Positions 9,558 through 18,489 of a stretch of DNA of 64,000 bases are shown here, in pieces (within the stretch, counting starts at the first letter, position 1; each line of letters starts with the position of its first letter). The position numbers and the translations under genes were made by a program. The notes beneath the pieces were generated by a model. It ran no database searches. It saw only the letters and a list, made by a program, of their open reading frames with translations, and was not told the origin of the DNA. Source of the DNA: G963665495 sp963677785 (GTDB taxonomy: Bacteria > Desulfobacterota > Desulfovibrionia > Desulfovibrionales > Desulfovibrionaceae); the NCBI GenBank assembly GCA_963677785.2, contig CAXXDH010000003.1, positions 3,720,001 through 3,784,000 of the forward strand. The letters run 5' to 3'.

Positions 9558-9871
9558 GGGGACTCCTTGTTTGGGATGCTCCGGTAGGTTGCTTGTATGA
9601 TGAATCGTTGCGAACGGTACCAGATCGGCCGCCAAAAAACCAGAGCAGGAACGTGTCGTTACCGCTGTTCAATGAGACGTATCTGTTGTGGAAAGGTACA
9701 AGTGAGGCAGGGGGTAGTTCAGGAAAGTGACGATGGTGTGATCTTGAATTTCCTCGGCTATCAGTATAAATTTATTCCGGGTCCTTCTTCTTGTGTTTTG
9801 TAGCGTGAGAACGGTAAATCGTGCGGGATGCAAGGACCCTTTTTTGAGAGTGGCGTTTCAGTTGTTTGCTT
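9558..9871. other. Intergenic region upstream of the phosphatase receptor
   Basis: These 314 bases hold the phosphatase ribosome site (AAGGAG near 9565-9570) and presumably its promoter. GGGTCCTT (about 9779) and AAGGACCC (about 9832) form a complementary pair separated by some 45 bases and followed by T residues on the plus strand, but no plus-strand gene precedes it. No gene is supported here. Confidence 0.4.
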
Positions 9872-10564
9872 TTAAAAATAGCCCATGCTGCGCAGCTGTC
9901 CCAAGGCCTGCTCCTTGAGTTGCGAGCGTCCGTCGCGTTCCGCAGAGGGCTCCTGGCCGGCAGTTGAGGGACTGCTGGTACAAGGTTCGCATCCCAGCGA
10001 ACGGTAGCCCTGATTGTAGAGTTCGCAATACGGCAGATTGCGGCTGGTGATGTAGGCCCAGATATCCATTTCCGTAAATTCCAGCACAGGATGCATAAAG
10101 CGGTGGGGCGGGTCTTCACGTTCTTCCTGCCAGGGCCTTTGAGCCCTGTCCGGATGCTCGTCACGGCGCAGGCCGCTTAGCAACAGTGTTACGTTCAGCT
10201 TTTTCAGCCCACTTTTCAGCGGCAAGATTTTGCGGACTTTGCAGCAGGCCAACGGATCCGTTGCAACCGGCACGGAGTCGGCTTCGGGTCCCGGACGCAG
10301 TATCCGGAGATCAAGGTCCCAGTCTTGTGCCAGACGGTCCCTGAAACTGCAGATTTCGGCGAATTTCAGCCCCGTGTCCAGATTGATGGCCAGAACGCGT
10401 CCGGTGTGCCCTTGCAGTCGCAGGTAGCTGCGCCAGATATCCAGGGCCACCGTGGAATCCTTGCCTCCTGTCCAGGCAACCGCCGCAGTGCGCGCATCCG
10501 TCGCCCGGATAGCATCCAGGCGTTCGAACGCTTGTTTGATTTTTTCATCCAGTGTCATGATCAT
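9872..10564 (-). CDS. CysH-like (APS/PAPS reductase family) protein without the catalytic tail
   Basis: The protein has about 230 residues. It shows the PP-loop WTGGKDST (31-38), the CC pair at 107-108 and GCEPC (C192, C195), i.e. the CC-X83-CXXC spacing that holds the [4Fe-4S] cluster in bacterial APS reductases. The C-terminal ECGxH motif with the catalytic cysteine is absent: the protein ends about 35 residues after the CXXC pair. Standard thioredoxin-dependent APS or PAPS reduction therefore seems unlikely; nucleotide binding or another adenylyl chemistry is possible. No Shine-Dalgarno sequence is visible before the ATG pair (10564 and 10558). It is the last gene of the minus-strand run from the EPSP-synthase-like gene, 85 bases after ppiD. 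Confidence 0.8.
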   Translation of the reverse strand: MIMTLDEKIKQAFERLDAIRATDARTAAVAWTGGKDSTVALDIWRSYLRLQGHTGRVLAINLDTGLKFAEICSFRDRLAQDWDLDLRILRPGPEADSVPVATDPLACCKVRKILPLKSGLKKLNVTLLLSGLRRDEHPDRAQRPWQEEREDPPHRFMHPVLEFTEMDIWAYITSRNLPYCELYNQGYRSLGCEPCTSSPSTAGQEPSAERDGRSQLKEQALGQLRSMGYF

Positions 10565-10649
10565 CGGGAAGGGGGAGGAAGATGGACAGGAAGAGACGCG
10601 GCAGAAACCGCGGCTCTCCCTGCTTGTTTATTTATTGATAACGATTGAA

Positions 10650-12533
10650 TTATTCGACTGAGCGAAGATCTTCAAACGTGACATTGGAGCTTTTGTACAA
10701 GCTCTTTATATACGCCTCGAACAACTGATCGCGTTTGTTGTCTTCAATAATGGCTATGAAGTCTTTTTTGCCTGCCTCCCATTCTTTGGAAGGGGGAGCA
10801 ATGACATCCGAGACCTTTACCAGGGCATATCCCGAACCGATTGTATAGGGGCGTTTCAGCCAGCTGCCTTTGGACGTATCATAGGCTGCCTGGGCCAGTT
10901 CCGGATGATAGCCGAGTTCCTGGATCAAGCCCTGGCGGTTGAACTTGGTGGAGGTGCGTACGGAGTAGCCCTCGGGAGTTTCTCCCTTTTCAAGTTCGGC
11001 CAGCAGATCTTCCGCTGCCTTTTTTGCGCTTTCCATGCTTTTCTGGTTGCGCAGTTTGCCTTCTATCTGATCCCGTACCTTGTCCAGCGGTACGTAGTCG
11101 GCGGGCTTTGTCTCCAGAACCTTGGCCAGAACATAGCCGTCCTTGACCTGCAGGGGATCGTCGGTAACGTCTCCCACCTCCATGCCGAAGAGCGTTTCGG
11201 AAGCTTCAGGCGTCAGGCCAAGAATCCCGGCGGCTTGTTTCTGGGCGAAGAACTCGCTGTTCTTCATGGGAATATTCATGTCTTTGGCAATGGTATCCAG
11301 AGTAGATCCAGTGACTATTCTTTCCAGCGCCTGGTCCACGTTGTCGTGGAGAATGTCGGCTGCATTTTCTTCCGCCGCTTTTTGACGTACCTCGTCCCTG
11401 ACCTGCTCCAGAGGGATCACCCCAGGCTCCTTGCGGTCTTCCGCCAGGATCAGATGCCAGCCGAACTGCGTCCGGACGGGCTCGCTGATGTCGCCTTTTT
11501 TCAGGGCAAACAACGCGGTCTCAAAGGGTTTGACCATGGTCCCGATTTTGACCCAGCCCAGGTCGCCGCCATTGGGGCCGGTGGGGCCTTCGGAGTACTC
11601 CTTGGCCAGTTCGGCGAAGTTGCCGCCGTCCTTGAGTTTGGCAGCCACTTCGTCAATTTTCGTTTTGGCCGCCGCCACCTTGTCCTCGGGGGCGTCCTTG
11701 TCCACACGGATCAAAATATGACGGGCTTTGACTTCTTTCTGGCGGGTATAATCGGTTTTCAGTTTCCGCTTGTAATAGCTCTCAATGTCCGCGTCCGTTA
11801 CCGTGGTTTTGTCCGCCAAAGTTTCGGGAGCAAAAAGCATATAAGCTATTTTCACCTGAGGATCGATTTTGAATTCCTCTTTGTTTTCCTTGTAGTACGC
11901 GTCGATTTCCGCCGGGGTGACGCTGACGCTTTTGGTGAAATTGCCGGCTTCTACCACTATGTAATCGATTTTGCGTTCTTCGTTGACGAACTCGTAAAGG
12001 TCTTTCGCTTCAGGTTCGCTGACAAAGGCGGGCAGCGTGACATATTCTTTCATCTTTTGGCGCATCAGGGAATTGCGTACGTCGTTTTCAAAAGCTCCAG
12101 CAGAAATTTGCTGGCTGCTCAGGATGCGCTGATACAAGGTTTTATCAAATTTGCCGTCAGCGCCTTGAAAGGCGGGCAGTTTTTTTATTTCGTTGATGAT
12201 TTCGTATTGCGAAGGGATGACGTTGAGCTTGGCGGCCTCTTTTTCAAGCAGCATGGACTCTATCATCTGGGTTAGAAATTGTTTTTTCAGTCCCATCTGA
12301 TTGATTTGCTCCCAGGTCAGATCGGGGCGGCTCATCCGGACGTTGTGGATATAGCGTTCGAACGCCATCATGAAGTCCTTTTCCATGATGGGTTCGTCGT
12401 CAACGTAGGCGATTACGGCCGCCTTGTTGCCTGTCATGGAGCCCACTCCCCAGAAAGCGAAAACGATGATGATCAGGCCGAAAAGGATTTTGACGCCCCA
12501 GGATTCGGCGCTTCTGCGTATCATCTCTAACAT
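10650..12533 (-). CDS. ppiD: Peptidyl-prolyl isomerase PpiD (SurA-N plus parvulin)
   Basis: The protein has about 627 residues from the ATG at 12533, preceded by AGGAGA; the longer open frame starts at an unsupported TTG. An N-terminal membrane anchor (ILFGLIIIVFAFWGVG) is followed by a SurA-N-like chaperone region and a parvulin domain around 265-365 (ARHILIRVDKDAP, GGDLGWVKIGTMVKPFE, QFGWHLI). A second, degenerate parvulin-like region follows. This is the usual length and layout of PpiD, an inner-membrane periplasmic folding factor acting on outer-membrane proteins as they leave the Sec channel. It follows aconitase by 80 bases on the same strand. Confidence 0.93.
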   Translation of the reverse strand: MLEMIRRSAESWGVKILFGLIIIVFAFWGVGSMTGNKAAVIAYVDDEPIMEKDFMMAFERYIHNVRMSRPDLTWEQINQMGLKKQFLTQMIESMLLEKEAAKLNVIPSQYEIINEIKKLPAFQGADGKFDKTLYQRILSSQQISAGAFENDVRNSLMRQKMKEYVTLPAFVSEPEAKDLYEFVNEERKIDYIVVEAGNFTKSVSVTPAEIDAYYKENKEEFKIDPQVKIAYMLFAPETLADKTTVTDADIESYYKRKLKTDYTRQKEVKARHILIRVDKDAPEDKVAAAKTKIDEVAAKLKDGGNFAELAKEYSEGPTGPNGGDLGWVKIGTMVKPFETALFALKKGDISEPVRTQFGWHLILAEDRKEPGVIPLEQVRDEVRQKAAEENAADILHDNVDQALERIVTGSTLDTIAKDMNIPMKNSEFFAQKQAAGILGLTPEASETLFGMEVGDVTDDPLQVKDGYVLAKVLETKPADYVPLDKVRDQIEGKLRNQKSMESAKKAAEDLLAELEKGETPEGYSVRTSTKFNRQGLIQELGYHPELAQAAYDTSKGSWLKRPYTIGSGYALVKVSDVIAPPSKEWEAGKKDFIAIIEDNKRDQLFEAYIKSLYKSSNVTFEDLRSVE

Positions 12534-12613
12534 AGTTTCTCCTGGCAACCGGCTGGAAGGTTAAGCTTCCGGCCGTTCAGTTGTGTGTTCGTGCTTCGTG
12601 GCCGAGACGGAAA

Positions 12614-14554
12614 TCAGGCTTTTTTGGATTCGCGTACGTAATTGAGCAGGCCGCCGGCGCGAATGATGGCCAGCTCGTTTTCGGTCAGGTCGTTGGAGAC
12701 GGCAATGTTTTTTCCGTTATCCAGCTTGAGCTGCACAACACCGCCGGCCGTGATTTCAGAAGCCGGGATTTCCAGCGCCTGGCCTTGCTCAACGGTGTCA
12801 TAGTCTTTTTTATCAACGAGCAGAAGTGGAAGAATGCCAAAGTTGACCAAATTGGCGCGATGAATGCGGGCCAGAGATTTGGCTATCACCGCCTTGACGC
12901 CGAGATGACGCGGCCCAAGGGCGGCATGTTCGCGGCTGGAGCCCTGTCCGTAGTTTTCGCCGCCGAGAATCACGCCGTGTCCCGCCTGTTTGATCCGGGG
13001 CACAAAGCCTTCGTCCACGCGGCTGAAAATGTATTCGCTGATAGCCGGGACATTGGAGCGCAGCGCGGTGATTTGCGCACCTGCGGGCAGGATATGGTCC
13101 GTGGTGATGTCGTCGCCCACTTTGAGCTGCACGCTGGTGGAAATGGTCTCGGGCAGAGCTTCAAACTGTTCCAGAGGGACAATGTTAGGGCCGCGGATAA
13201 TGCCCAGGCCTTCGGCGTCGTCGGAGCCCGGCGTGGGCGGAAAGATGAACAGGTGGCCGATGCTGGGCACATTGCGCGGGAGAAAGGGTTTGACCAGCAA
13301 AGGTTCGCCCCATTCGGCCGGATCCACGAAAGCCCCCATTTTTGCTGCCTGGGCCGCTGTCAGCGGGCTGACCAGATAGACCTGTCCGTCCTGCGTACCG
13401 CTGCGCCCCTCAAAGTTGCGGTTGAAGGTTCGGGCGCTGACGCCTTTGGATACAGGCGATCCGCCCATGCCGATGCACGGGCCGCAGGCGCACTCCAGGA
13501 GGCGGGCTCCGGAGTCGATCAGGTTTCCGAGCAGTTCGTCCTGGGCCAGGAGCTTGAGCACCTGTTTGGAGCCCGGGGCGATCAGAACGTCCGTATCTTC
13601 ATGTACGGTGTGTCCTTTGAACAATTCGGCCACGGAAGCCAGGTCGGTGTACGAGGAGTTGGTGCAGGAGCCGATGCAGACCTGGTCCACGGGCATGCCG
13701 TGCAGTTCGGCAACAGGGACGACCTTGTCCGGCATGTGCGGTTGCGCGGCAAGCGGAACCAGCGCGGAAAGATCGATTTTGACCTCGTCGTCGTAACCCG
13801 CATCCGGATCGGCTTCCAGCGCTTCGAAGTCTTGCGAGCGTTCCATGGAGCGCAGAAATTCCTTGGTCTGCTGGTCGCTGGGAAAGATAGACGTGGTGGC
13901 GCCCAGTTCCGCGCCCATATTGGTGATGGTTGCGCGTTCGGGCACGCTCAGCGTTGCAACGCCGGGACCGGCGAATTCCATGACTTTGCCCACGCCGCCC
14001 TTGACGGAGAGCTCGCCCAGCAAGTGCAGGATGATGTCTTTGGCCGAAGCCCAGCCGGTCAATTCGCCTTCAAGCCAGATACGTACGACTTTGGGCATGC
14101 TGATGACGTACGGTTCGCCTGCCATGGCCAGCGCCACGGAAAGACCGCCTGCACCGAAAGCCAGGGCTCCCACACCGCCGGCCGTGGGCGTATGGCTGTC
14201 CGAACCGATCAGCGTACGTCCGGGACGGGCAAAGTTTTCCAGATGCAGCTGGTGGCAGATGCCCGTGCCGGGAGGGGAAAAAATAATGCCGTATTTTCTG
14301 GCGACACTGCGCAGATAGCGGTGGTCGTCAGGGTTGCGGAAGCCCATCTGCAGGGTGTTGTGGTCGACATAACTCACGGAGAGTTCGGTCTGCACCCGGT
14401 CCAGGCCCAGGGCTTCGAATTGCAGATAGGCCATGGTTCCGGTGGCGTCCTGGGTCAGTGTTTGGTCGATACGCAGCGCGATTTCCGCTCCCGGCGTCAT
14501 GTCACCGCGTACCAGGTGCTTGGAGATGATTTTCTGGGTCAGATTTTGGGCCAT
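12614..14554 (-). CDS. acnA: Aconitate hydratase
   Basis: The 646-residue protein interconverts citrate and isocitrate in the cytoplasm. The [4Fe-4S] ligands are visible in GSCTNSSYTD and ECACGPCIGMG, the substrate-binding segments in SDSHTPTAGG and GGENYGQGSSREHAALGPRH. The length fits the shorter, mitochondrial-like bacterial aconitases rather than the 890-residue AcnA/IRP type. The start has a clean AGGAGG. It lies 22 bases behind the small coiled-coil gene and 80 before ppiD, all on the minus strand. In a sulfate reducer it probably serves glutamate synthesis rather than a full oxidative cycle. The gene symbol is by function; the subfamily is not certain. Confidence 0.95.
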   Translation of the reverse strand: MAQNLTQKIISKHLVRGDMTPGAEIALRIDQTLTQDATGTMAYLQFEALGLDRVQTELSVSYVDHNTLQMGFRNPDDHRYLRSVARKYGIIFSPPGTGICHQLHLENFARPGRTLIGSDSHTPTAGGVGALAFGAGGLSVALAMAGEPYVISMPKVVRIWLEGELTGWASAKDIILHLLGELSVKGGVGKVMEFAGPGVATLSVPERATITNMGAELGATTSIFPSDQQTKEFLRSMERSQDFEALEADPDAGYDDEVKIDLSALVPLAAQPHMPDKVVPVAELHGMPVDQVCIGSCTNSSYTDLASVAELFKGHTVHEDTDVLIAPGSKQVLKLLAQDELLGNLIDSGARLLECACGPCIGMGGSPVSKGVSARTFNRNFEGRSGTQDGQVYLVSPLTAAQAAKMGAFVDPAEWGEPLLVKPFLPRNVPSIGHLFIFPPTPGSDDAEGLGIIRGPNIVPLEQFEALPETISTSVQLKVGDDITTDHILPAGAQITALRSNVPAISEYIFSRVDEGFVPRIKQAGHGVILGGENYGQGSSREHAALGPRHLGVKAVIAKSLARIHRANLVNFGILPLLLVDKKDYDTVEQGQALEIPASEITAGGVVQLKLDNGKNIAVSNDLTENELAIIRAGGLLNYVRESKKA

Positions 14555-14576
14555 GGGATATATCCTCCTAACAGGG

Positions 14577-14870
14577 CTAGCCTTCTTCGATTCTCAAACG
14601 CAGCCGATTGATACGTTTTCTGCAGAATTCCGCTTCCACATCCAGGCGCAGCTTGTCTTGCTGCTTGGTATAGATTTCCTTGGCGTAATAGATCCCTTCC
14701 GCGGGCTTTTCTTCCTGACGCAAAAAGCGAATTGCTTTTTCGCAGTCCTCTTTTTCATTGAGAAATGCGCGCATTTTGGTTTCCTGATCGGCTATTTCTT
14801 TTGTGATCTCTTCCGGGGTGGTGGGATCATTCAACTTTTCTGCGTCGACGCTTGGGTTGGGGGGCTGCAT
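14577..14870 (-). CDS. Small charged coiled-coil protein of unknown function
   Basis: A protein of about 97 residues, starting at ATG 14870 behind AGAGGACAAGG and overlapping the 3' end of the EPSP-synthase-like gene by 44 bases. It is almost entirely helical and charged (ITKEIADQETKMRAFLNEKE, EFCRKRINRLRLRIEEG), with no membrane segment and no recognisable catalytic motif. I do not recognise the family. The overlap upstream and the 22-base gap to aconitase place it inside one transcription unit. A longer open frame reaching 14930 is less likely because it lacks a ribosome site. Confidence 0.65.
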   Translation of the reverse strand: MQPPNPSVDAEKLNDPTTPEEITKEIADQETKMRAFLNEKEDCEKAIRFLRQEEKPAEGIYYAKEIYTKQQDKLRLDVEAEFCRKRINRLRLRIEEG

Positions 14871-16527
14871 CCTTGTCCTCTTTTGGGGGTTTTCTTTCAA
14901 AAATATCGACAGGCGGTGTGGGCAACGCATTGTAGAAAGGCCAGAACCCGGGCATCAACCCGGTGACGTTGCCCGGATTGTCGAGCTTCAGGCCGGGGCG
15001 AATGTAGCCGAGCAGGGCGTATGCCAGACTCCAGGCCGGGGACGGACTGGACCAAGGAGCGTCCCAGTCGGAAGACGGCTCGGCCTTTTCAAACGTAAGC
15101 CAGGAATCCTCGATTTGAGCTTGAAAGCCCGTACGTTCGAGAACTTCCTCGGCGATTTGTACGGTTTCCAGGGTCTCGGGCGCGCTAGGCAGGCCGCAAC
15201 GCAAGTGCTGCGCAACGTCAGGATTGTGTGACGCCAGGCAGGTGGCAATGGCCAGGGCCAATGGCATCAGTTCGGGCGTTTCGCGCGTATCAAATTGGTA
15301 CTGTTGCTGCAGTTGGGCGGCGGTAGGAGCTTTGAAGGCAGCCTGTATGGAAAAAGGCTCCCCTGTGAGGTTGATTCCCGCAGTCATCAGCAAGGATTCC
15401 ACCCTGCGCCAGGCAAGGAGTTTGTTGGGCCAGGTTCCGCGCAACCGGACAACGCCGCCGGCGGCAAGCGAAAGCGCCAAAATGGCTCCTCCCAGAAAAG
15501 GATCGATGTCCACTGCAGGCGCGGGCGGAGGAGAAACGCGTCCAGGCGCAATGCGCAAAATGTTGGCCGTGAAATCCGTATCAATGCCGCAGATATCCAG
15601 CATCCGCTGCACCTGTTCCAAAGTGGAGACCAGTGCCTGGGAGTTCTTTTCCGGCAGAATCAAACTGAGGCCGCGCGGGTAGGAAGGTGCTGCAGCGGCC
15701 AGGGCTGCGGCGGCCTCTGGCGGAAAGTTTGCTGAAAGTTGGAGCGAGTCCGGTATGATCCCGGAAGTTTCCAGGCGGGCAGGCAATCCGTGCGCGCCCG
15801 GTACGGGCATTACCAGTCGTGCGCCAAGGGCGGGAAGCATATCGGCAAGGGGGCGCAGGTCGAGCAATTTGAGCTGTGGTCCTCCAATAAAGCGCACACT
15901 GCCGGCATGGGGCAAGGCCAGAAAAAGCTGGGCGAACAGGTTCACGGGCTCCTGACCCACAAAGATGGCTTTTCCGGCGAACGCGGGCTTTGCCGCGCCT
16001 CTGCTCTTCAAGCCGTCTTCTTCCCAATACAGTTGGGCTCCCCCATGGTTGCAGGCTTTGACGCAGTCGAACAGTGCATCGTTGCGCAAGGCGTTGGCAA
16101 TGGTCAGAGGCTGCTCACTCTGAAATGCCAGGATGGTCCAAAGAACGCTTTGCAGCATACTTCCAGGTCCGGCAATATCCACGGACATGGAGCCCTTGGC
16201 GGGAGTCAGTTCGAATCCGCTGCGTTTGGGCATCGGCGTACTCACTGCCTTGAGCTGGGTGGAGCCGAGTTCCTGCAGCAGGGAAAAAGATTTTCTCCAC
16301 AGTCCGGGGTCGCCCCCAATGGAAGAAGCCGCTTGTTCCCAGGCCTGGCGTAAACGTTTTTCTAGGTCGGATTTCGCTTTTCCAGGGCCTCCTGCGGCAG
16401 TTGGACGAACGGTTTCGTTCAGATCCTTGAGCAACTCGGCGCGTCGTCCGAGCAGACGGATGATTTTCCTGTCAAGGTCAAGGAGCTGATGAAGGGGGGA
16501 CGATGGTGAATCTGGACTTTTAGGCAT
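14827..16527 (-). CDS. EPSP-synthase-like protein with N-terminal chorismate-mutase-like helix
   Basis: A 566-residue protein. Residues about 13-42 (LLDLDRKIIRLLGRRAELLKDL) resemble helix 1 of AroQ chorismate mutases, but the rest of that domain is not evident. From about 115 on, the protein reads like the double EPSP-synthase (AroA) barrel. Key AroA residues are missing: the PGSKS..R motif appears as PGSMLQSVL (no Lys, no Arg), and the SSQF-type segment reads SANFPPE. The C-terminus is a basic tail (PKRRRRK). It may therefore be a pseudoenzyme or bind another ligand. It opens the run downstream of sat and overlaps the next gene. Family assignment is by motif-level reading only. Confidence 0.65.
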   Translation of the reverse strand: MPKSPDSPSSPLHQLLDLDRKIIRLLGRRAELLKDLNETVRPTAAGGPGKAKSDLEKRLRQAWEQAASSIGGDPGLWRKSFSLLQELGSTQLKAVSTPMPKRSGFELTPAKGSMSVDIAGPGSMLQSVLWTILAFQSEQPLTIANALRNDALFDCVKACNHGGAQLYWEEDGLKSRGAAKPAFAGKAIFVGQEPVNLFAQLFLALPHAGSVRFIGGPQLKLLDLRPLADMLPALGARLVMPVPGAHGLPARLETSGIIPDSLQLSANFPPEAAAALAAAAPSYPRGLSLILPEKNSQALVSTLEQVQRMLDICGIDTDFTANILRIAPGRVSPPPAPAVDIDPFLGGAILALSLAAGGVVRLRGTWPNKLLAWRRVESLLMTAGINLTGEPFSIQAAFKAPTAAQLQQQYQFDTRETPELMPLALAIATCLASHNPDVAQHLRCGLPSAPETLETVQIAEEVLERTGFQAQIEDSWLTFEKAEPSSDWDAPWSSPSPAWSLAYALLGYIRPGLKLDNPGNVTGLMPGFWPFYNALPTPPVDIFERKPPKEDKDAAPQPKRRRRKVE

Positions 16528-16619
16528 AATATTTCTTTTGACTCTAAAAAAGTATCCGCTTGCAGTAGCCTGATTTTACATTAGGGGCAAGCGGGTGAAG
16601 GGGGTATAAGGTAAAAAAA

Positions 16620-16641
16620 GGGGACGCCGTAAGGCATCCCC
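16620..16641 (-). terminator. Intrinsic terminator of sat
   Basis: Read on the minus strand, a nine-pair stem GGGGATGCC / GGCGTCCCC (one T-G pair) is followed by seven T (16619-16613). It lies about 35 bases after the sat stop and separates sat from the gene run that follows. Confidence 0.85.
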
Positions 16642-16676
16642 TCTAACTAGCTTGACAGGCAGCAAGTAGTCAATAC

Positions 16677-17975
16677 TTACATGCCGGAACCGCTGGCGGC
16701 TTTCTGCATTTTAACTTCGACTTTCTCGGTCAGACCTTCGTAGTAGGCACGGAGGATAACGAGAACTTCGTCACGACCGAAGTGATCCGGAACCTCGGCG
16801 CCTTCGGAAAGGGCCTTGCGCAGCTTGGTTCCGGACAGGATAACGCGGTCTTCTTTGGTGTGAGGGCAGGTACGCATGGAAGCCATGCCGTCACACTTGA
16901 AGCAGTAGAAGGTCCAGTCGATTTTCAGGGGTTCGCAGAGCAGGGCTTTGCCGGGCTCAACGTTGCATTTGGCTTCTTCGGTGGCGTAAGGAATCTTGTC
17001 GAAGATGTCCTGAGCTTCGAACATGCCGTAGAAATCGCCAACACCGGCGTGGTCGCGGCCGATGATCATGCGGTTGACGCCGTAGTTCTGGCGGAAGGTG
17101 GCGTGCAGCAGAGCTTCACGGGGACCGGCGTAACGCATGTCGAGGGGGTAACCACCCTGGACAACGTGTTCTTTGACAAAGTATTTTTCAACCAAAGTAT
17201 CGATGCATTTCACACGAACTTCAGCAGGAATATCGCCGGGCTTCAGGTTGCCGATCAGGGAGTGGATGATAACGCCGTCGCACACTTCAACAGCGATTTT
17301 GCACAGGAATTCGTGCGAGCGGTGCATGGGGTTACGCAGCTGCAGAGCGGCGATGGTGCTCCAGCCTTTTTCGTCGAAGATCTTGCGGGTTTCGGAAGGA
17401 CGCAGGTAGATTCCGGGGTACTTGCTGGGGTATTCGCCTTCGCTGAGCACTTTAACAGGGCCGGCCAGGCAGAACTGCTTGCGGGCCATAACCATTTTAA
17501 CACCGGGGTGGTCTTCCAGGGCAACTTCCATGAACTTGCCGCCGGTGCTGTCTTCGCCTTCACCTTTGTAAACGATTTCGGATTCCCACTTCTTTTCGTC
17601 TTCGGTCATCTCGAATTTTTCAGTAACTTTCAACGTGGCGTAGATTTCACCATCGCTTTCCAGAGCGATCTCGTCGCCATCCTTGATGCCTTCGGCATCG
17701 GCGGCGTCGCAGCCCAGCATAACGGGAACGGGCCAGAAGGTACCATCGGACAGTGTGAAGTTTTCGCAAACACTTTTCCAGTCAGCCTTGGTCATGAAAC
17801 CGTCGAGGGGGCTGAAACCACCAATGCCCATCATGATCAGGTCGCCTTTTTCCTGGGGCGTAATCTGGATTTTTTTCAAACCGGCTGCTTTTTTCTTTTC
17901 GTCTTCAAGCGCAGCGCCTTCAAGCAGGCAACAAACAAGGCCTTTTCCGCCATGGGGGGGTACCAGTTTGGACAT
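16677..17975 (-). CDS. sat: Sulfate adenylyltransferase (ATP sulfurylase)
   Basis: A 432-residue protein that forms APS and pyrophosphate from ATP and sulfate, the activation step of dissimilatory sulfate reduction, in the cytoplasm. ATP-sulfurylase signatures are present: QLRNPMHRSHEFL (the nucleotide-binding HxxH motif), YAGPREALLHATFRQNYG and GRDHAGVGDFYG. The ATG at 17975 follows AAAGGAG; a longer open frame to 18107 is non-coding leader. There is no fused APS kinase domain, as expected for the dissimilatory type. The gene has its own terminator (16620-16641) and an upstream region with a TTGACA box and a Rex-like operator, so it is probably repressed when NADH is low and derepressed when NADH rises. 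Confidence 0.97.
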   Translation of the reverse strand: MSKLVPPHGGKGLVCCLLEGAALEDEKKKAAGLKKIQITPQEKGDLIMMGIGGFSPLDGFMTKADWKSVCENFTLSDGTFWPVPVMLGCDAADAEGIKDGDEIALESDGEIYATLKVTEKFEMTEDEKKWESEIVYKGEGEDSTGGKFMEVALEDHPGVKMVMARKQFCLAGPVKVLSEGEYPSKYPGIYLRPSETRKIFDEKGWSTIAALQLRNPMHRSHEFLCKIAVEVCDGVIIHSLIGNLKPGDIPAEVRVKCIDTLVEKYFVKEHVVQGGYPLDMRYAGPREALLHATFRQNYGVNRMIIGRDHAGVGDFYGMFEAQDIFDKIPYATEEAKCNVEPGKALLCEPLKIDWTFYCFKCDGMASMRTCPHTKEDRVILSGTKLRKALSEGAEVPDHFGRDEVLVILRAYYEGLTEKVEVKMQKAASGSGM

Positions 17976-18489
17976 CTGGGTCTCCTTTGAAATGGTTAAA
18001 AAAAATAAAAAAAAGTGTTGCCTCTTCCCATACCTGCCCCTTGAGCTGATGGGAGAGAAAATGTCTTGACGAACAGGCTGAGCCGGGGCAATGTCCCGCC
18101 GAGCCATTCGTTTGGCACACGGACCTAATGTGAAATAAATGACAAATTGTCAAGCGATCCCGTAAGATTGTTTTTTGGTCTTATATTTTGGTTGGTTAGC
18201 TGGGGGGGTGGGGAGCCCTCTTCCGACCCTCTTGTGACGCTTTTTATTGTCAATGATGTAGACGACCTTTTAGTTTTGCTTTTTTTTCATTTTACTGTGC
18301 ATTTTGCAGAGATTGATTTATTGACTAACCTGCATGGCGGATGCGCTTAGGAGCAACCACCCGGACTGCTTTCGGTTCTCATTATAATGCCGCTGCAGAT
18401 CCGTAGTATTTTCACGTAGATTGACAGCTCCATCCGCTTGGATTACGTTTTTATAATTTGACACTATTTATTTTAAAAGGAGTGTGCTG
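17976..18489. other. Divergent intergenic region between sat and the glycan cluster
   Basis: These 514 bases separate the divergent sat and epimerase genes. Besides the sat promoter/Rex site they hold T-rich tracts in the sat leader (18000-18015) and, near 18449-18455, a TATAAT hexamer without a well-spaced -35 partner that could belong to the epimerase gene. No gene is supported. Confidence 0.5.
18125..18153 (-). promoter_or_regulatory. sat promoter region with Rex-like operator
   Basis: On the minus strand, TTGACA (18153-18148) is followed 17 bases later by CATTAG (18130-18125), a weak -10 match. Between and over them lies TTGTCATTTATTTCACAT (18145-18128), matching 14 of 18 positions of the Rex-type palindrome TTGTGAAAT-ATTTCACAA. 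Rex repression of sat is known in Desulfovibrio vulgaris. The transcript would have a leader of about 140 bases. Confidence 0.7.

Noticed and set aside
9779..9839. GGGTCCTT/AAGGACCC pair followed by T residues as a terminator
   Set aside because: The loop is about 45 bases and the T run is on the plus strand, where no gene precedes it.
12581..14611. A 676-codon plus-strand open frame opposite aconitase
   Set aside because: It is a codon-bias shadow of the well-supported acnA gene; its translation has no domain and no ribosome site.
16782..17990. A 402-codon plus-strand open frame opposite sat
   Set aside because: Antisense shadow of sat.
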